Below are positions 34,181 to 45,227 of a stretch of 64,000 nucleotides of DNA, in pieces. Positions within the stretch are counted from its first letter, which is position 1. Every line of letters begins with the position of its first letter. The stretch lies in assembly GCA_001599595.1 (NCBI GenBank), contig BCHH01000009.1, forward strand, positions 1,401,774-1,465,773, given 5' to 3'. The DNA comes from Beverwykella pulmonaria (taxonomy: Eukaryota; Ascomycota; Dothideomycetes; Pleosporales; Melanommataceae). The notes below the pieces were generated by a model. That model was not told the DNA's origin and did not search any database. It saw only the letters and a list, made by a program, of their open reading frames with translations. Position numbers and translations under genes: made by a program.

Positions 34181-35321
34181 AGTTTTGAACTTTAAAGCTG
34201 GAGCGATCGAAGGCCATCCTCTACCTTTCTCAGGCAGAGCTGCATATTTGTGGGTCTGTCCTGCTGTAGTACAGGCCTGTCAACCACTGCTGGTGCAGTT
34301 CCAGATGGGGCGATCTTGTTTGTGCTTCGTGTGTTCTGTATGGAGGTTGGAGGTTTAAAATAGCCGTTTACAAGAATTGACAGCAATGTACAGTAAATAA
34401 ATACAAAAAAAATAAATGAAAATACACAGGACAGTTATAATGGGAAATCCTCAAAATGCAAAAGGGATACCCAGTGTTCATGCCTTTGTCTCGGCAACAG
34501 CTTTGTAAGACCGTCAGCTGGTTGACTATTGGTCTGGATATATGCAAGATTGATTTGATTGTTTTGAACCTCTTGACGAAGCCAGTGATGATGGATATCG
34601 ACGTGCCGTAGTTTGGTTTTGAGACGCGGAGAAGCTTCTTTTAGCAATCGAATTGTCTGTTGATTGTCGCAGTATAGCAGTTGCTCATTGTCAAGCTCGA
34701 ATCTGATGGATTTGAATAGTCTCCACCACCATATCAATTCAGTGCCGGCTGATGATGCAGCGATCAGTTCGGATTCGGTGGTTGATTTGGTGACACAGCG
34801 CTGCAGCGTCGCTTTCTAGTTGATAGGACCGCCAAATAGGAAGAAGATATACCCTTGTGAGCTTTTGCGCGTGGCCTTGTCATCAGCATATGATGCGTCT
34901 GAGGCTCCAAAGAAGTCGGGTTCTTCGCGGTCGGCGATATAGGCTGAGTTGGTTGATACTGATGTATTATAGCACAGTGACCAATCACGTGTCTGACCAA
35001 GGTATGCGATCACGTGATATGCGGCGTCGATATGTTGTTGCGACGGATTGATCAAGAATTCGGCAAGCTTGGAATATGCTTTTGCGATATCGGGCCGAGT
35101 AACTTCCGCTGCGTGTCCGATTGATCCAACTAGCTGACCGTAGTGAGTGATATTGGCTTCATTTTCTGTCTGTTTTGGTGACGGAAGCAGTTCCTCGAGC
35201 GGTAGCGGTGTTGAAGCTTTGATAGGCTTTGGTGGCGGGAATTTGAGTACTAGTTTGTCGATATAAGCACCTTGTGATAGCCATATCTTTCCTGCTTCTT
35301 GGTCGCGTCGAATTTGAATTC

Positions 35322-35446
35322 NNCAGAAGGTNGTCANTTCTCCTAGNCATCTNATCTCATATNGCTGCAGGAGCTTTTGTTCAAACTGTTCNATNACTTN
35401 TGTATGACCTGGTTTGACGAGGACGACNATATCATCCACNTAGAAN
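35322..35446. other. patch of ambiguous bases in the RT domain
   Basis: Isolated N symbols are scattered through this stretch rather than lying in one run. They cover the reverse-transcriptase active-site region. This pattern suggests positions where near-identical copies disagreed during assembly. Confidence 0.7.
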
Positions 35447-37746
35447 AATACCAGTAGCTTGTCGTTCATCCACAGGCACGGAGCTTCTTTGACTTCTTCA
35501 AGTCCTAGCTCCTTGAGCGACTTGGTGAGGTCCTTGTACCATAGCAGTGGTGATATCTTGAGGCCGTATAGCGCGCGGTGCAGCTCCCATAGGTGGTCAG
35601 GGTCGGAGAAGCCGTCTGGTGCGTGGCAATAGACAGGCGTTTCTAATCGAGCGTTGGTAAACGCGTTGACAGCGTCGTAGTGTCTCATCTCCAGATTGAA
35701 ATGGGCTGCGATAGCCATCACGGCTCGGAAGGTTCGAATGGCTAATGTGGCCGTATATGTGTCTTCAGCGGTAGTCTGGAGGTCGCCGCGCACACAGATT
35801 ATCATCGGGAGAACTTCGTGATCATTGGCATTGAAGTCTTTCCACGCTATCTTCGTGTATGTCCCTTTGCGCCGGATTGTGCTAATCTCGCGTCGAGCGG
35901 CTGCAAGGAATCCTTGGTTGTGTGGATAGGGTAGCTTCATCGCCTCCTTGTAGGATATCGGCTCTGGTGGCAGCTGACTTTGATGAAATCGTGTTTTGGT
36001 TCCTCTTGATAGTGCGGCGACGAAGGTTGACCAGTACTTGGTGATATAGAAGCTGCTGTTTCTTTGTGACGGTTTCCTGGTTCTGGTAGATCCTTGCGGA
36101 AGGATATGAGATTGTCGCAGATTGCTATCAATGAGTTCGCGATTTCGTGCTGCATTTGAGTCAGTTGAGTCTCGTCGCTTGCGCTTTCTTGTGGAAGTAG
36201 AAGCAGCGGCCATTTCTTCATCGTGTAGTTGACGAGCGTCGCTTGTTTCAGAGGTAGTTGACTGAACGGTTGATGACCGTGTGGTTGATGACTGTGTGGT
36301 TGATGTCAGCATGTGCGAATGCTCATCAGGAGAGGTATTCAATGACGGTGATGTCGAGCTATCAGGAGTCGGTAGATGAGATGACTGATCATGTGATTTG
36401 TTTTGACTCGACTGATTGATTCGATTCTGATCAATCAGGTGATCAAATTGATAGTGATAGGAAGGTTGATCGAATTGATGAGTATCAGAAGGTTGATCAG
36501 GCTCGTGTTCGGATTCGGATTCGGACGATTCTTCGGGATTCCGAGGTGGTGGCATGTGAAGTGTTTGTGAGATATCCTCTAGTTCTTGCCCTCGCAGTAG
36601 TATATCAGAATCGTCTCGGGGATCATAGAATAGATCCTCCTTGAAGGTAACGTCTCGCGTTCGGATAACCTTTCCTTGATGTGCTCTGCTCCTGGCTTTC
36701 GGCAGCCATATTCGGTATATGTTTGAAGAGTCATAACCGACAAGATATCCGATCAAAGCACGTGGTGTCAATTTGTCGCCTCTGGGTATCTGTGTACGAA
36801 GTGCATATGCGCGACAGCCATATACACGAAGGTGAGCAATTGAAGGCTTCTTGTTATATGCCACCTCAAATGGAGTCTTCCAGCCTAATGCTTTTGTCGG
36901 CGTTCGATTGAGTATATATCCTGCTGTTACATAGATTTCAGGGCCAAGTGCTGGTGGTAGGTCTGATGTGCCTTTCATGGATCGCGATCGTTCGATCAGA
37001 CTCCTTCCTGAGCGTTCTGCAGAACCGTTTTGCTCCTCAGTATGAGGTGCTCTGATCTGAAAGTTGATACCATGTGCTGCGCAATGTGCACGGACTGAGT
37101 CGTCATTAAGACCATATCCTCTCTCGTCATCCGCGATTATAAATGTGACAGTGGTATTGAATTCGCGTTTGATGGTCCGATCCAATCGTATGAGGATATC
37201 AAGCAGTGCTTCCTTATCGCGTCGAGGCATCGTATATACAAAATTGAACTTCGTGAATAGGTCGAATCCATGGAACACATATTGATGACCATTGTAACCA
37301 GGGGCATCAAGCTTGATGATGTCGATAGCAACTGTTTCGAATGGACGTGATGCACCCCTCTCATGTCCGATGCGTCGAGATATAATTTTGTGGGCCTTAT
37401 TTTGCAAACATTCATCGCAGTTGATGGTACGAGGAGCAGATCCCTTGGGTGGCTCGATACCAATGACGTTATTGGCTAGCTGGTCGATTGCTTCACCGCC
37501 TGCGTGTGCCATCAAGACATGCAGTTGAGGCTTGGTGAGTGCCCGAGGTCGAAGCGGCTGCGCGGAGTACTGTGGTCGACGATTAGTGGTTGCATATGCG
37601 AATGGCTGAGGTGGCTGCTGAGGTGTTATTGCCTCAGTGCGGTGTACAACAAGCCAGTGACCACCATATCGGGTAAGGTGCGCGATGTCTTCCTGGGTTG
37701 ATCCTGTCAGCTGATACAGGGTATTGCGGCCAGAGTCGAAGTGGAC

Positions 37747-37941
37747 NTTCNATGATGCAAGGCGTGATAGTGAGACAAGGTTGGTNAAGAAGGACGGNAT
37801 CAGCGCTACTCGCTTGAGCGTTGTTNATTTNATGCCTNTCNGCGTTGATAGGGGTATCGTCACTTCTCCCCATGCNTGAATGGATATCTCGGNATTGCCA
37901 GCGAGTACNATATCGTTGTCAGCTGCNGGTGCCACCCATCN
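37747..37941. other. patch of ambiguous bases in the protease region
   Basis: Single N symbols occur every few to about 25 bases. They cover the region between the protease-like motif and the integrase zinc finger. The likely cause is the same as for 35322-35446. Confidence 0.7.
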
Positions 37942-39291
37942 GAATTCGGCCGGGTTGTTGCAAATGTGGATATCAGTGGCTGGATCCAAGGTCCATGAGT
38001 GGAGGAGTGGGTACTGCTGCGACTGATGCGATTGATGCGATTGATGCGATTGAGGGCTGAATGCTGAAGAAAATACCGCAAATGCATGTGGTGTTGTCAG
38101 TGGCTGCGTCGTGTCGTCTCCAGCGTCAATCTCTATCGAATCAGATTCATCCTTCTTGTCATTACCCTTGCTATTCCGCTTGCTGAAACGCTTCTTGTAT
38201 CGCTGCTGCCTGTTGCGGACCTTGTTTAGTATACCTCTCTTGTCTGTGGCCTCGTAATCAGCAACTTTCTTGGCTTTTTCAGGGTCTTCGACAAATCCTC
38301 TCGGTCTTAGCGATGTAATGATGTAGGGACATTGGCCCCAGCGGTGTATATCACCACACAGGCACGGTTTGGCTGGATCACCACTGTTCCTAGCTTGTTT
38401 CTTGTCGTATGGAGATTCTTCACCGTTCAGCTTCGCTCCAAATGCTCCCCCATGGATATTGGTCTTCTTTGATTGCGTAGCACGATGGTATTGGAGGTAT
38501 TCGGCGACAACGGCTGATAACTGAACAGATTCTGGTATCGGAGCGTCGGGGTTTGCATCCCAGGCTTTCTCGGCGGTAAAGATTTCGCGCGAGATACTGG
38601 CGGAATAACCTGGATTAACCTGATTGATTGCTCGCAGTAGATCGTGGTGAGGTTGAAAGCCGTGTGCTTGTGGCAACTTGAGGAGTTTTGCGCGATTGTA
38701 GGCAGCGAGAAAGGCGTCGCACCAGTCCTCGATATTCGTTCGGCGGGCATGCAGGATCTTGGCTGTTTCGTACGCTTGTTGAACCTGATATTTTTGATCC
38801 TGGCTCGTAGGTGAGTAGTGCTTTTGAAGTGCCTTGAGCTGATCGTATACAGCGTCTTTGTCTTGGATATGGTAGATGAGATCCTGATGAATTGTTTTAG
38901 CAATGTGGGATCCAACTTGTCCTAACTTATCTTGTAATCGCTGATACTCTTTGATATCTTTGTAATATGCGCTCATATCCTGACTGTATAGCGTGAGCTC
39001 TCCCTGCGTAGGTTGGATAGAAGCAGTTCCAGCAGCATTAGGAACGGCAGTTGGACGAGGAGGTTTCTCAGGCTTGTTGAGAGGACGATAGGGTTGTTCG
39101 GGGTTGAGATACTCCCATACGCCTCCTGATTGAGCGACTCGCTTGACCACAAAGATCCAGTGCTCCCAGTCGGATTTTCCTCGAAGAATGGGTTCGGTAG
39201 AAGACATATTGACGACAGAGTTGATAGGTAGAATCAAATAATAAACAACGGTGATGGTCAAACGATATTTGATAGTGCGGTTAGGCACGAA

Positions 39292-39304
39292 CCGGGCTCA
39301 TAAC
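39292..39304 (-). other. primer-binding site for a half tRNA-iMet
   Basis: Reading the element 5' to 3', the bases GTTATGAGCCCGG follow the 5' LTR at once. Their complement CCGGGCTCATAAC matches the anticodon arm of initiator tRNA-Met (GGGCTCATAAC, anticodon CAT) and not its 3' end. Drosophila copia is known to use such an internally cut tRNA-iMet. The match to the tRNA is from memory. Confidence 0.75.
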
Positions 39305-39437
39305 TGTAAGCTGGAGGGCGGAGGAAAAGAGGTGTCAAGATGTGTATTGTATGTGATGTATGTACAGCTGATATATATGTGACGGACTGATTAGTCAGTG
39401 GCATATCCACGTGACATTATGGTGTCCTCGGCTTACA
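39305..39437 (-). repeat. 5' LTR of the copia element
   Basis: The right-hand 133-bp LTR is identical by eye to 34038-34170. It is the 5' LTR in the element's own orientation and should contain its promoter. Confidence 0.95.
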
Positions 39438-39442
39438 ATTCC
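39438..39442. repeat. target-site duplication, right
   Basis: ATTCC follows the right LTR and matches the five bases before the left LTR. Confidence 0.9.
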
Positions 39443-40529
39443 CAACCATGTAATTAGCCAATAACCCATTGACACCGACCCACCCGACATTCCCCCTTAC
39501 CTGCACTATCTTCCAAATAAGGTCGGGACGCGCCGTACGACCTACGCGCGACCACCCGTCTGATAGAATATATGATGAGTTCTGCTCAACCAGTGGCTTC
39601 ACATGCATCAGAACAATATGTGTCAGATCCAGACCCTAATCAACATAGATTAATACTGGTGACAGTGCGAGGAGCCCACCAGACTACAAGATGCTCAAAG
39701 TTCGTTATATCGCGGGCAAGTGATACTCCAAGCCAGGTTTCCAACGTAGCTAAACAGCAGAGCCTCAATTTCTAAGAGAAGCTCCGGGGAAAAACACTTC
39801 AGGATCGATAATTTGAAGGAAAAAGGGCGGGAGCAGTATCTTTGGTTGAAGGGCGGCCTGCAGTGGCGACGGCGTTGTGAGTGTTTGAACCCCGCAGGTG
39901 GAAGAGAATTCTGATCTTATCGTTAAAGCTGTCTATCTTGAGGTCTAGAGGTGGGGCTGTGAAATAAGAGAGGAAGAAAAAGAATTGTAATGGGCAGATG
40001 GAAAATTGGGGAGATATCGTGCCTACTATGTGGTATGACACTGGCGACAAAACACGGCTCATGTCAAGTTGAGGGTTGCAAATAGGAAAATGCCCACGTG
40101 AATGATGTCTTAACGTCCATAGACTGTTAGTACACTATCGAGAAAGCACTGTACAATAAATATGGCATTCAACTAAAGACAGCAATAAGTATTCAAAGGT
40201 TCAGGTTCCAGAACGGCGATAATTGCCCTTATCCATCACACTATAAGCCAATCCACATTATGCGCGCATGAAGTGGGCCTATTGTGACCTTGGCAATATG
40301 TCCCAGTTGCTAAAGAAATTGTGGCTCCTGAATCAGGAGTCGAAAGTTGGCTCTGCTATATACCAAGCATTAAAACAGGAGCATAACTCTTCTTGTGAGT
40401 CAAAGCTCACCAGGATTCGGAACCCAAGAGATACCGTGAAGACGTGGGAAGAATCGAGAGCCAAAAATCAAGATATGCGTGAAAGCCTGGAAAACATGTT
40501 ATTTCCTCACCCGTTGTGTAGTGTTGGCA
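39443..40529. other. gene-free stretch
   Basis: Together with the short part left of the element, this was one continuous intergenic region before the copia insertion. No coding signal was found. The last bases are the 3' flank of the HET gene. Confidence 0.5.
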
Positions 40530-42778
40530 TCACCGCAAGATGATCTTTTCTGCCTTGACCGCCACCTCCCCTGCCTCCCAGAAGCTTCGCAAAACTGCAC
40601 CAATACCTCTGCGATACACGAACCCGTCCTTCCTCTCTATCCAAAGCACGTTAAGCACATCCGTGAAGCTGTGATGGGGTCTTCCGGATGCAAAGAGGAA
40701 ATTATCCAGATAATTGTTTCGCATCTTGCCGTAGCCAATGACAACGATTTCGCATGTAGTGCTATAGCATTCGGCAGTGTGGTTTTGGTGTGGAATTATA
40801 TAACCAACGTCAGATGACGCAGGGCTTTTGAGGCGAAATGAATGTATGCCACCTCTTTGGTAGAAGGTATCTCCGACTTGAAGGGACGTAGATGTTGTCT
40901 TCAGTTCAAGTTCAGAGACTTGGGACACATTTGAGGCGCTAGCCAGCTAAAGTGCAAGGTCTTAACGATCATTATGCTAAAGAGAAAACAGTCTACTTAC
41001 CAGCGACATCTGTACAGTCGGTTCGCGAAGGTATAGGTCAGGAATGAAGTTCAAACATTCAATAGCCTCGTCATTGTCGTATTCGTGCCACATTGAGCAG
41101 TCTACTTCACCTTGCCATCCAATCCATGACCACGAAGGAAGAGCACACTTGCTCTCGCATTTCTTGGATGGTTTTCGCCGTCGAAGAGTTCCTTTTGGTT
41201 GCCACAGGAGACCAAACAAGAAGTACCGTACTGGAATTCCACAGCAAAATCCTTCGGAAAATATTCGTGTCATAACCTCTGTGACACCTGCAAATGCCGC
41301 CATGACATCATTATCATAGGTAAGGAAGCGACAGTTATACCTTTGCACAAGGCTTGCCCAGGTCCTGAAGGGCGCATTAGTAGTTGAAGCTAAGGATGTG
41401 CGAGTGACGAATATGCTGTTCATCGAACTCGAGTTCTCATTACACCGCACTTTGTCCTCTTCTAGATGGCTCGTGGAACAATGCCATGAGACGATGCCAC
41501 CATCCAGGATCAGTACGCGTCTTGAGAAAAGAAGCTCTTGCAAGGTCCAGCCTCTGGAATTCCATGGTGATTTCTCGGGCCACTGAGGTCGAACTGGAGA
41601 GAGTAAGGAGCCATTTCCGGTCTCCGTGGATACGACAACAGGCGCCAAGTCACGGACCTTGGAGCCTCTAGGAATTCCACTAATGCCGTGGTTCGCGTGT
41701 TCCCCTTCTGCGGCCACGATGGTGAGGTATGCATGCGAGTAAATATTTGCCATCGATTTCAGATGGATGTTCTTGGTCTGCTGACAATCTTGCACAATGC
41801 AAAGACTATCCACCCACAGATATTGTAGTGCAAGTAGCCGAGTTAATCGTATTGCATCTCGAATCGTTTGAGGTACCTCCCGGAATGCAGGGCCTTGGGT
41901 GATGCTGCCAGGGGTCATATGGATGGGGAGATTAGCCTGGGTTGTCTGAAGGTTTCGAACGGCGCCCCAAACGTAGCTTAACGCTACGTAGGTTGCGTTT
42001 GAAGATGCTTCGACTAGACAACCAAGGTGGACATCTATAAGGAGAAGTTGATGTCCAGCTGAAGGCAGGTCCGTAGAACGGCAAAATGTATCGTGTTCAG
42101 CATCGCAAGTGTCGATCCACCCGCGAATGAGCTTAATGTCAAAATGGTGTGGCTCGAAAAACCTCGCGTAGTCGTTATGGCCAACAAGTGTTTCGTGCGG
42201 GAAGTGAAGAAGCTCGTATTTGCGCCGAACCGATCTCGGATGCTCGTCTCGGTGGCTATAAAAAATGTCGACTTCAATGTTTCTTCGTTCATTGATCCGT
42301 GTTTGAACAGAGTAGTTGCTGTAGATGGCCAGGGGAAGCTCTAATCTCGATCCACAATAGAGGCCAAAAGACTCGAAAATTGCGAGCACTATTTTAGCTC
42401 CAGCGCATCGGGAGAGTGGAGTAATGTGCGCCAGCGGTATCCAAACATTAGCTCTTTCAGAAAACACAAGCTTACACACTGTGCACGGTGCCCTGCACTG
42501 ATTCAGATCCTATTTCAGATTGTTACTAAATAATCTGAGACGTAAACAGTTGGTACCAGGTATAGTACCTCGGAATACCAGTGTGACACCCAATCATACA
42601 AAGTTTTCCACTCTTTGGGGTCCTTGAGAACACGTTCATGACGAGCAAAACCGGGCCCCGATACTGACGTTCGAATATTGGCTGGCGATGTGCCTTTCTC
42701 TGACAATGCAAGTGATGTCTGGTGTGAACCCGACAGTTTAGAGGGCCAGAGCCAGCTCAGGGAAGAAAGAAGTGCCAT
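40530..42778 (-). CDS. HET-domain protein, intact
   Basis: The product is a 711-residue heterokaryon-incompatibility-type protein. Exons on the minus strand fit 42778-42569, 42509-41001 and 40946-40530, with introns of 59 and 54 nt. An N-terminal segment with CRAPCTVCKLVF precedes the HET domain. The HET motifs are complete: TYVALSYVWG, the block PQTIRDAIRLTRLLALQYLW with VDSLCIVQD, YSHAYLTIVAAEGEHANHG and GWTLQELLFSRRVLI. The C-terminus ends in the usual ERKDGFVYRRGIGAVL pattern of these proteins. HET domains trigger cell death after self/non-self recognition or act in NLR signalling, but a role for this gene is not known. There is no NB-ARC or repeat domain. It stands head to head with the tRNA-guanine transglycosylase gene, 414 bases apart. 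Confidence 0.9.
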
Positions 42779-43192
42779 TTTGGAATCGCGAGGACAATAA
42801 AGAAGGAAGAGACAGAAGGGTGGAGATATCAGGGTTAGGTTGGATTTTGCAACCCCATGCAAAGCCTTGCGGGCTGTGCATGGAAAGGTGCCGTGGTGGG
42901 TTTGGCAAGATAACCCCGCTTCGATCCGGTGAAGAAAAGCGTCTCCCCGTCATGTCTTCGAATTACCCGGTGGGTATCGTCTTAGCAAGATATTCGGATG
43001 GGGAACACAGTGACATGAAGCAGGCTGGATTGGGAATAAAGAGAGCAAGGAGTCGGAGCGAAGTGATGCATGCATGTGTGCGCTAGCGGCACAAGCCACA
43101 TAGCCACATACTTTAAATTCGGACCCTGTAATTCTGGTGGGGCTGCAAGTCAAGTTTCTGTCACCAACATCCGCCAAACACCAAACTACAAT
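42779..43192. other. divergent promoter, HET gene and QTRT1
   Basis: These 414 bases separate two start codons that point away from each other. They must hold both promoters. No gene or repeat was seen. Confidence 0.5.
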
Positions 43193-44775
43193 ATGGCGCC
43201 TGTGTCTATGCCCTCGGCACTGACGTTCGAGCTTCTGGGGAAATGCTCAGTAGGGACATCCATAAAACTGAAATGGCCCTATTTAATGGTAACTTCAGGT
43301 CACAAAAGCCCGCGCCGCAACCCTCCATCTTCCTCATGGCCCCGTACCCCTCCCCATCTTCATGCCTGTAGCCACCCAGGCCTCGTTGAAGGGCCTCACA
43401 CCGGATCAGCTTGAGGATGCAGGATGTCGGCTTTGCCTCAATAACACGTACCATCTGTGCGAAGTTCCATCCCAGCCATCCGTCCTCGAGTGCTAACGGC
43501 CGGGAGAGGTCTTAAGCCCGGGCAAGCAACGCTGGACGCAATAGGGGGCGCACACAAATTCCAATCATGGCCGCACAACATTCTCACAGGTGCTTGCTCC
43601 GACGCTACATTCGACGCTACGAATCTCGATGCTGACAGCTGCAGATAGTGGTGGGTCGGTGACCCATCTAACTTTGTCGACCAACGAGCTGTAGCTGACT
43701 CCGAAGTCAGCTTCCAGATGGTGTCTCTTCTCAAACTCGCCAAAGTCACTGAAGAGGGCGTCAAGTTCCTGAGTCCGCATGATGGCACACCCATGTAGGG
43801 GCCTTGAACCCTTACTTTCGTTGCTCTTCTAACTGGACGCCACAGGCTCCTCACCCCAGAGCACTCCATCTCCCTCCAAAATTCCATCGGCTCCGATATC
43901 ATTATGCAGTTGGATGATGTCATTGCCACCACCTCACCAGACTTGGCACGAATGAGAGAAGCGATGGAACGCTCGGTTCGGTGGCTGGACCGGTGCATCA
44001 AGGCACACAAATACCCGGAAAGGCAGAACCTCTTCTGCATCATACAAGGCGGGCTAGATCTCGATCTTCGGAGGGAGTGTACGGCCGAGATGGTGGCCAG
44101 AGATACGCCGGGCATTGCCATTGGAGGGCTGTCCGGCGGCGAAGCGAAGGATGCGTACTGCAGGGTGGTGGATACATGCACTGGACTGCTACCCGAGAAG
44201 AAACCTCGCTATGTGATGGGTGTCGTAAGTCGCATCGCGCCTCTGAAGACAAGAAGTGCTGACCTGAAGAAGGGATATCCAGAGGACTTGGTCGTTTCGG
44301 TAGCCCTCGGTGCAGACATGTTTGATTGTGTGTGGCCTACGAGAACAGCTGTATGGCATCACTTCTGGCCCACGTTCTGAACCATGCTGATCATGTTTAG
44401 CGCTTTGGCAATGCCATCACATCACGAGGCGTCATCAACCTCCGAAACGCTGGCTACTCAGAAGACTTCACCCCTATCGAAGCGGGTTGCCAGTGCGTGT
44501 GCTGTCGACCACAGGACGATGGCGGCTTAGGCATCACACGAGCCTACATCTACCACGTCGCGTCTAAGGAGACGGCTGGAGCCCATCTCGTGACAATGCA
44601 TAATGTCCACTACCAGCTCCACCTGATGAAACGGGTAAGGCAAGCTATCATCGAGGACAGATACCCCGCGTTCTTGAGGGAGTTCTTTGGATTGCTTTAC
44701 GACGAGAAGAGCAAGTACCCAGAGTGGGCTGTGAATGCCTTGAGGGGCGTTGGCGTGGACTTGCTGAGCGACTGA
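43193..44775 (+). CDS. QTRT1: queuine tRNA-ribosyltransferase catalytic subunit
   Basis: The product is a 407-residue enzyme that exchanges guanine-34 for queuine in tRNAs with GUN anticodons, working with a second subunit (QTRT2) not in this window. Eight exons fit: 43193-43249, 43299-43456, 43507-43589, 43645-43654, 43711-43794, 43846-44224, 44273-44350 and 44401-44775. The frame is conserved throughout. Exon 4 is only 10 nt and completes TDSGGF, the base-recognition motif (Asp100). The nucleophile Asp275 lies in [12 protein letters not shown]. The zinc site uses Cys313, Cys315, Cys318 and His345 (GCQCVCC...AH). Other hallmarks are [25 protein letters not shown] and YVMGVGYPED. Fungi cannot make queuine, so the enzyme salvages it. 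Confidence 0.95.
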
Positions 44776-45227
44776 TTTGCCTTTAATGCAAAATAGCTGG
44801 GAATGTAGGCTCCTGCACAGAGAAGGAAACACTGCATGGATAGACAATCCTAGCGTTCCACTGTGCTCCGGTCTTCGCCATCCTGAGCCATGCATTTGTG
44901 ATTGTGGATCCAATCGTTCAGCAAGCAACCGAAACAAGACAAGACAAAACCAGACTTGTAGACAGACCTATCAACCTGCCGGTGCATTTCACACCTGCAG
45001 CATACCACCTGCACGCCTGCCGCATGATGCGGGCGCTATGATCAGCCCTATGCATCGCCGATTCTGGGGACGCACTGGATTGGCTGGGCGGCACGCGCTT
45101 GTTGAATCAGGTTTGGGTTGTCTCGCGCGCCGTCATCGCGACGACTTTCTTTGATCTCAACACCACCGACAGACCACGCCTCCGCGCAAACACGATACGC
45201 GCCGCTCGGCGGCTTTTCACCGTCGCA
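44776..45227. other. gap between QTRT1 and HOS3 genes
   Basis: It holds the 3' end of QTRT1 and the promoter and leader of the HDAC gene. The frame is open upstream of the chosen HDAC start to about 45099, but no ATG precedes 45228 in that frame. Confidence 0.5.

Larger units (their letters stand above)
34435..39207 (-). pseudogene. copia gag-pol polyprotein with one in-frame stop
   Basis: The frame runs 1590 codons from the ATG at 39207. The Gag part has a Cys/His cluster CLCGDIHRWGQC, an atypical zinc knuckle. A protease-like LDPATDIHICN follows, then an integrase zinc-binding motif (H...H...CDEC) with D-D-E core residues (AIDIIKLD, IIADDERG, NGSAERSGR). Reverse transcriptase motifs include YDAVNAFTNA and a VDD box partly hidden by ambiguous bases. 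RNase H has ASDASYADD and TTESELIAAS. A TAG at 34816-34818 replaces an expected Trp codon (TGG) in GGPIN-stop-KATLQRC, one G-to-A change of the type RIP makes. Downstream the frame stays open to 34435. The Ser/His/Gln-rich stretch near 38035 is a short trinucleotide-like repeat. Confidence 0.9.
34038..39437 (-). mobile_element. Ty1/copia LTR retrotransposon, 5.4 kb
   Basis: A complete element is present: two 133-bp LTRs, a 5-bp target duplication (ATTCC), a primer-binding site beside the 5' LTR and a polypurine tract beside the 3' LTR. A single gag-pol reading frame runs in the order protease, integrase, reverse transcriptase, RNase H, which defines Ty1/copia. Identical LTRs argue for recent insertion. 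The frame has one in-frame stop near RNase H. Two patches of ambiguous bases lie at 35322-35446 and 37747-37941. Confidence 0.95.

Noticed and set aside
39208..39288. Extension of the copia polyprotein upstream of the ATG at 39207.
   Set aside because: The frame is open, but its first codon is GTG beside the primer-binding site; no ATG lies further upstream.
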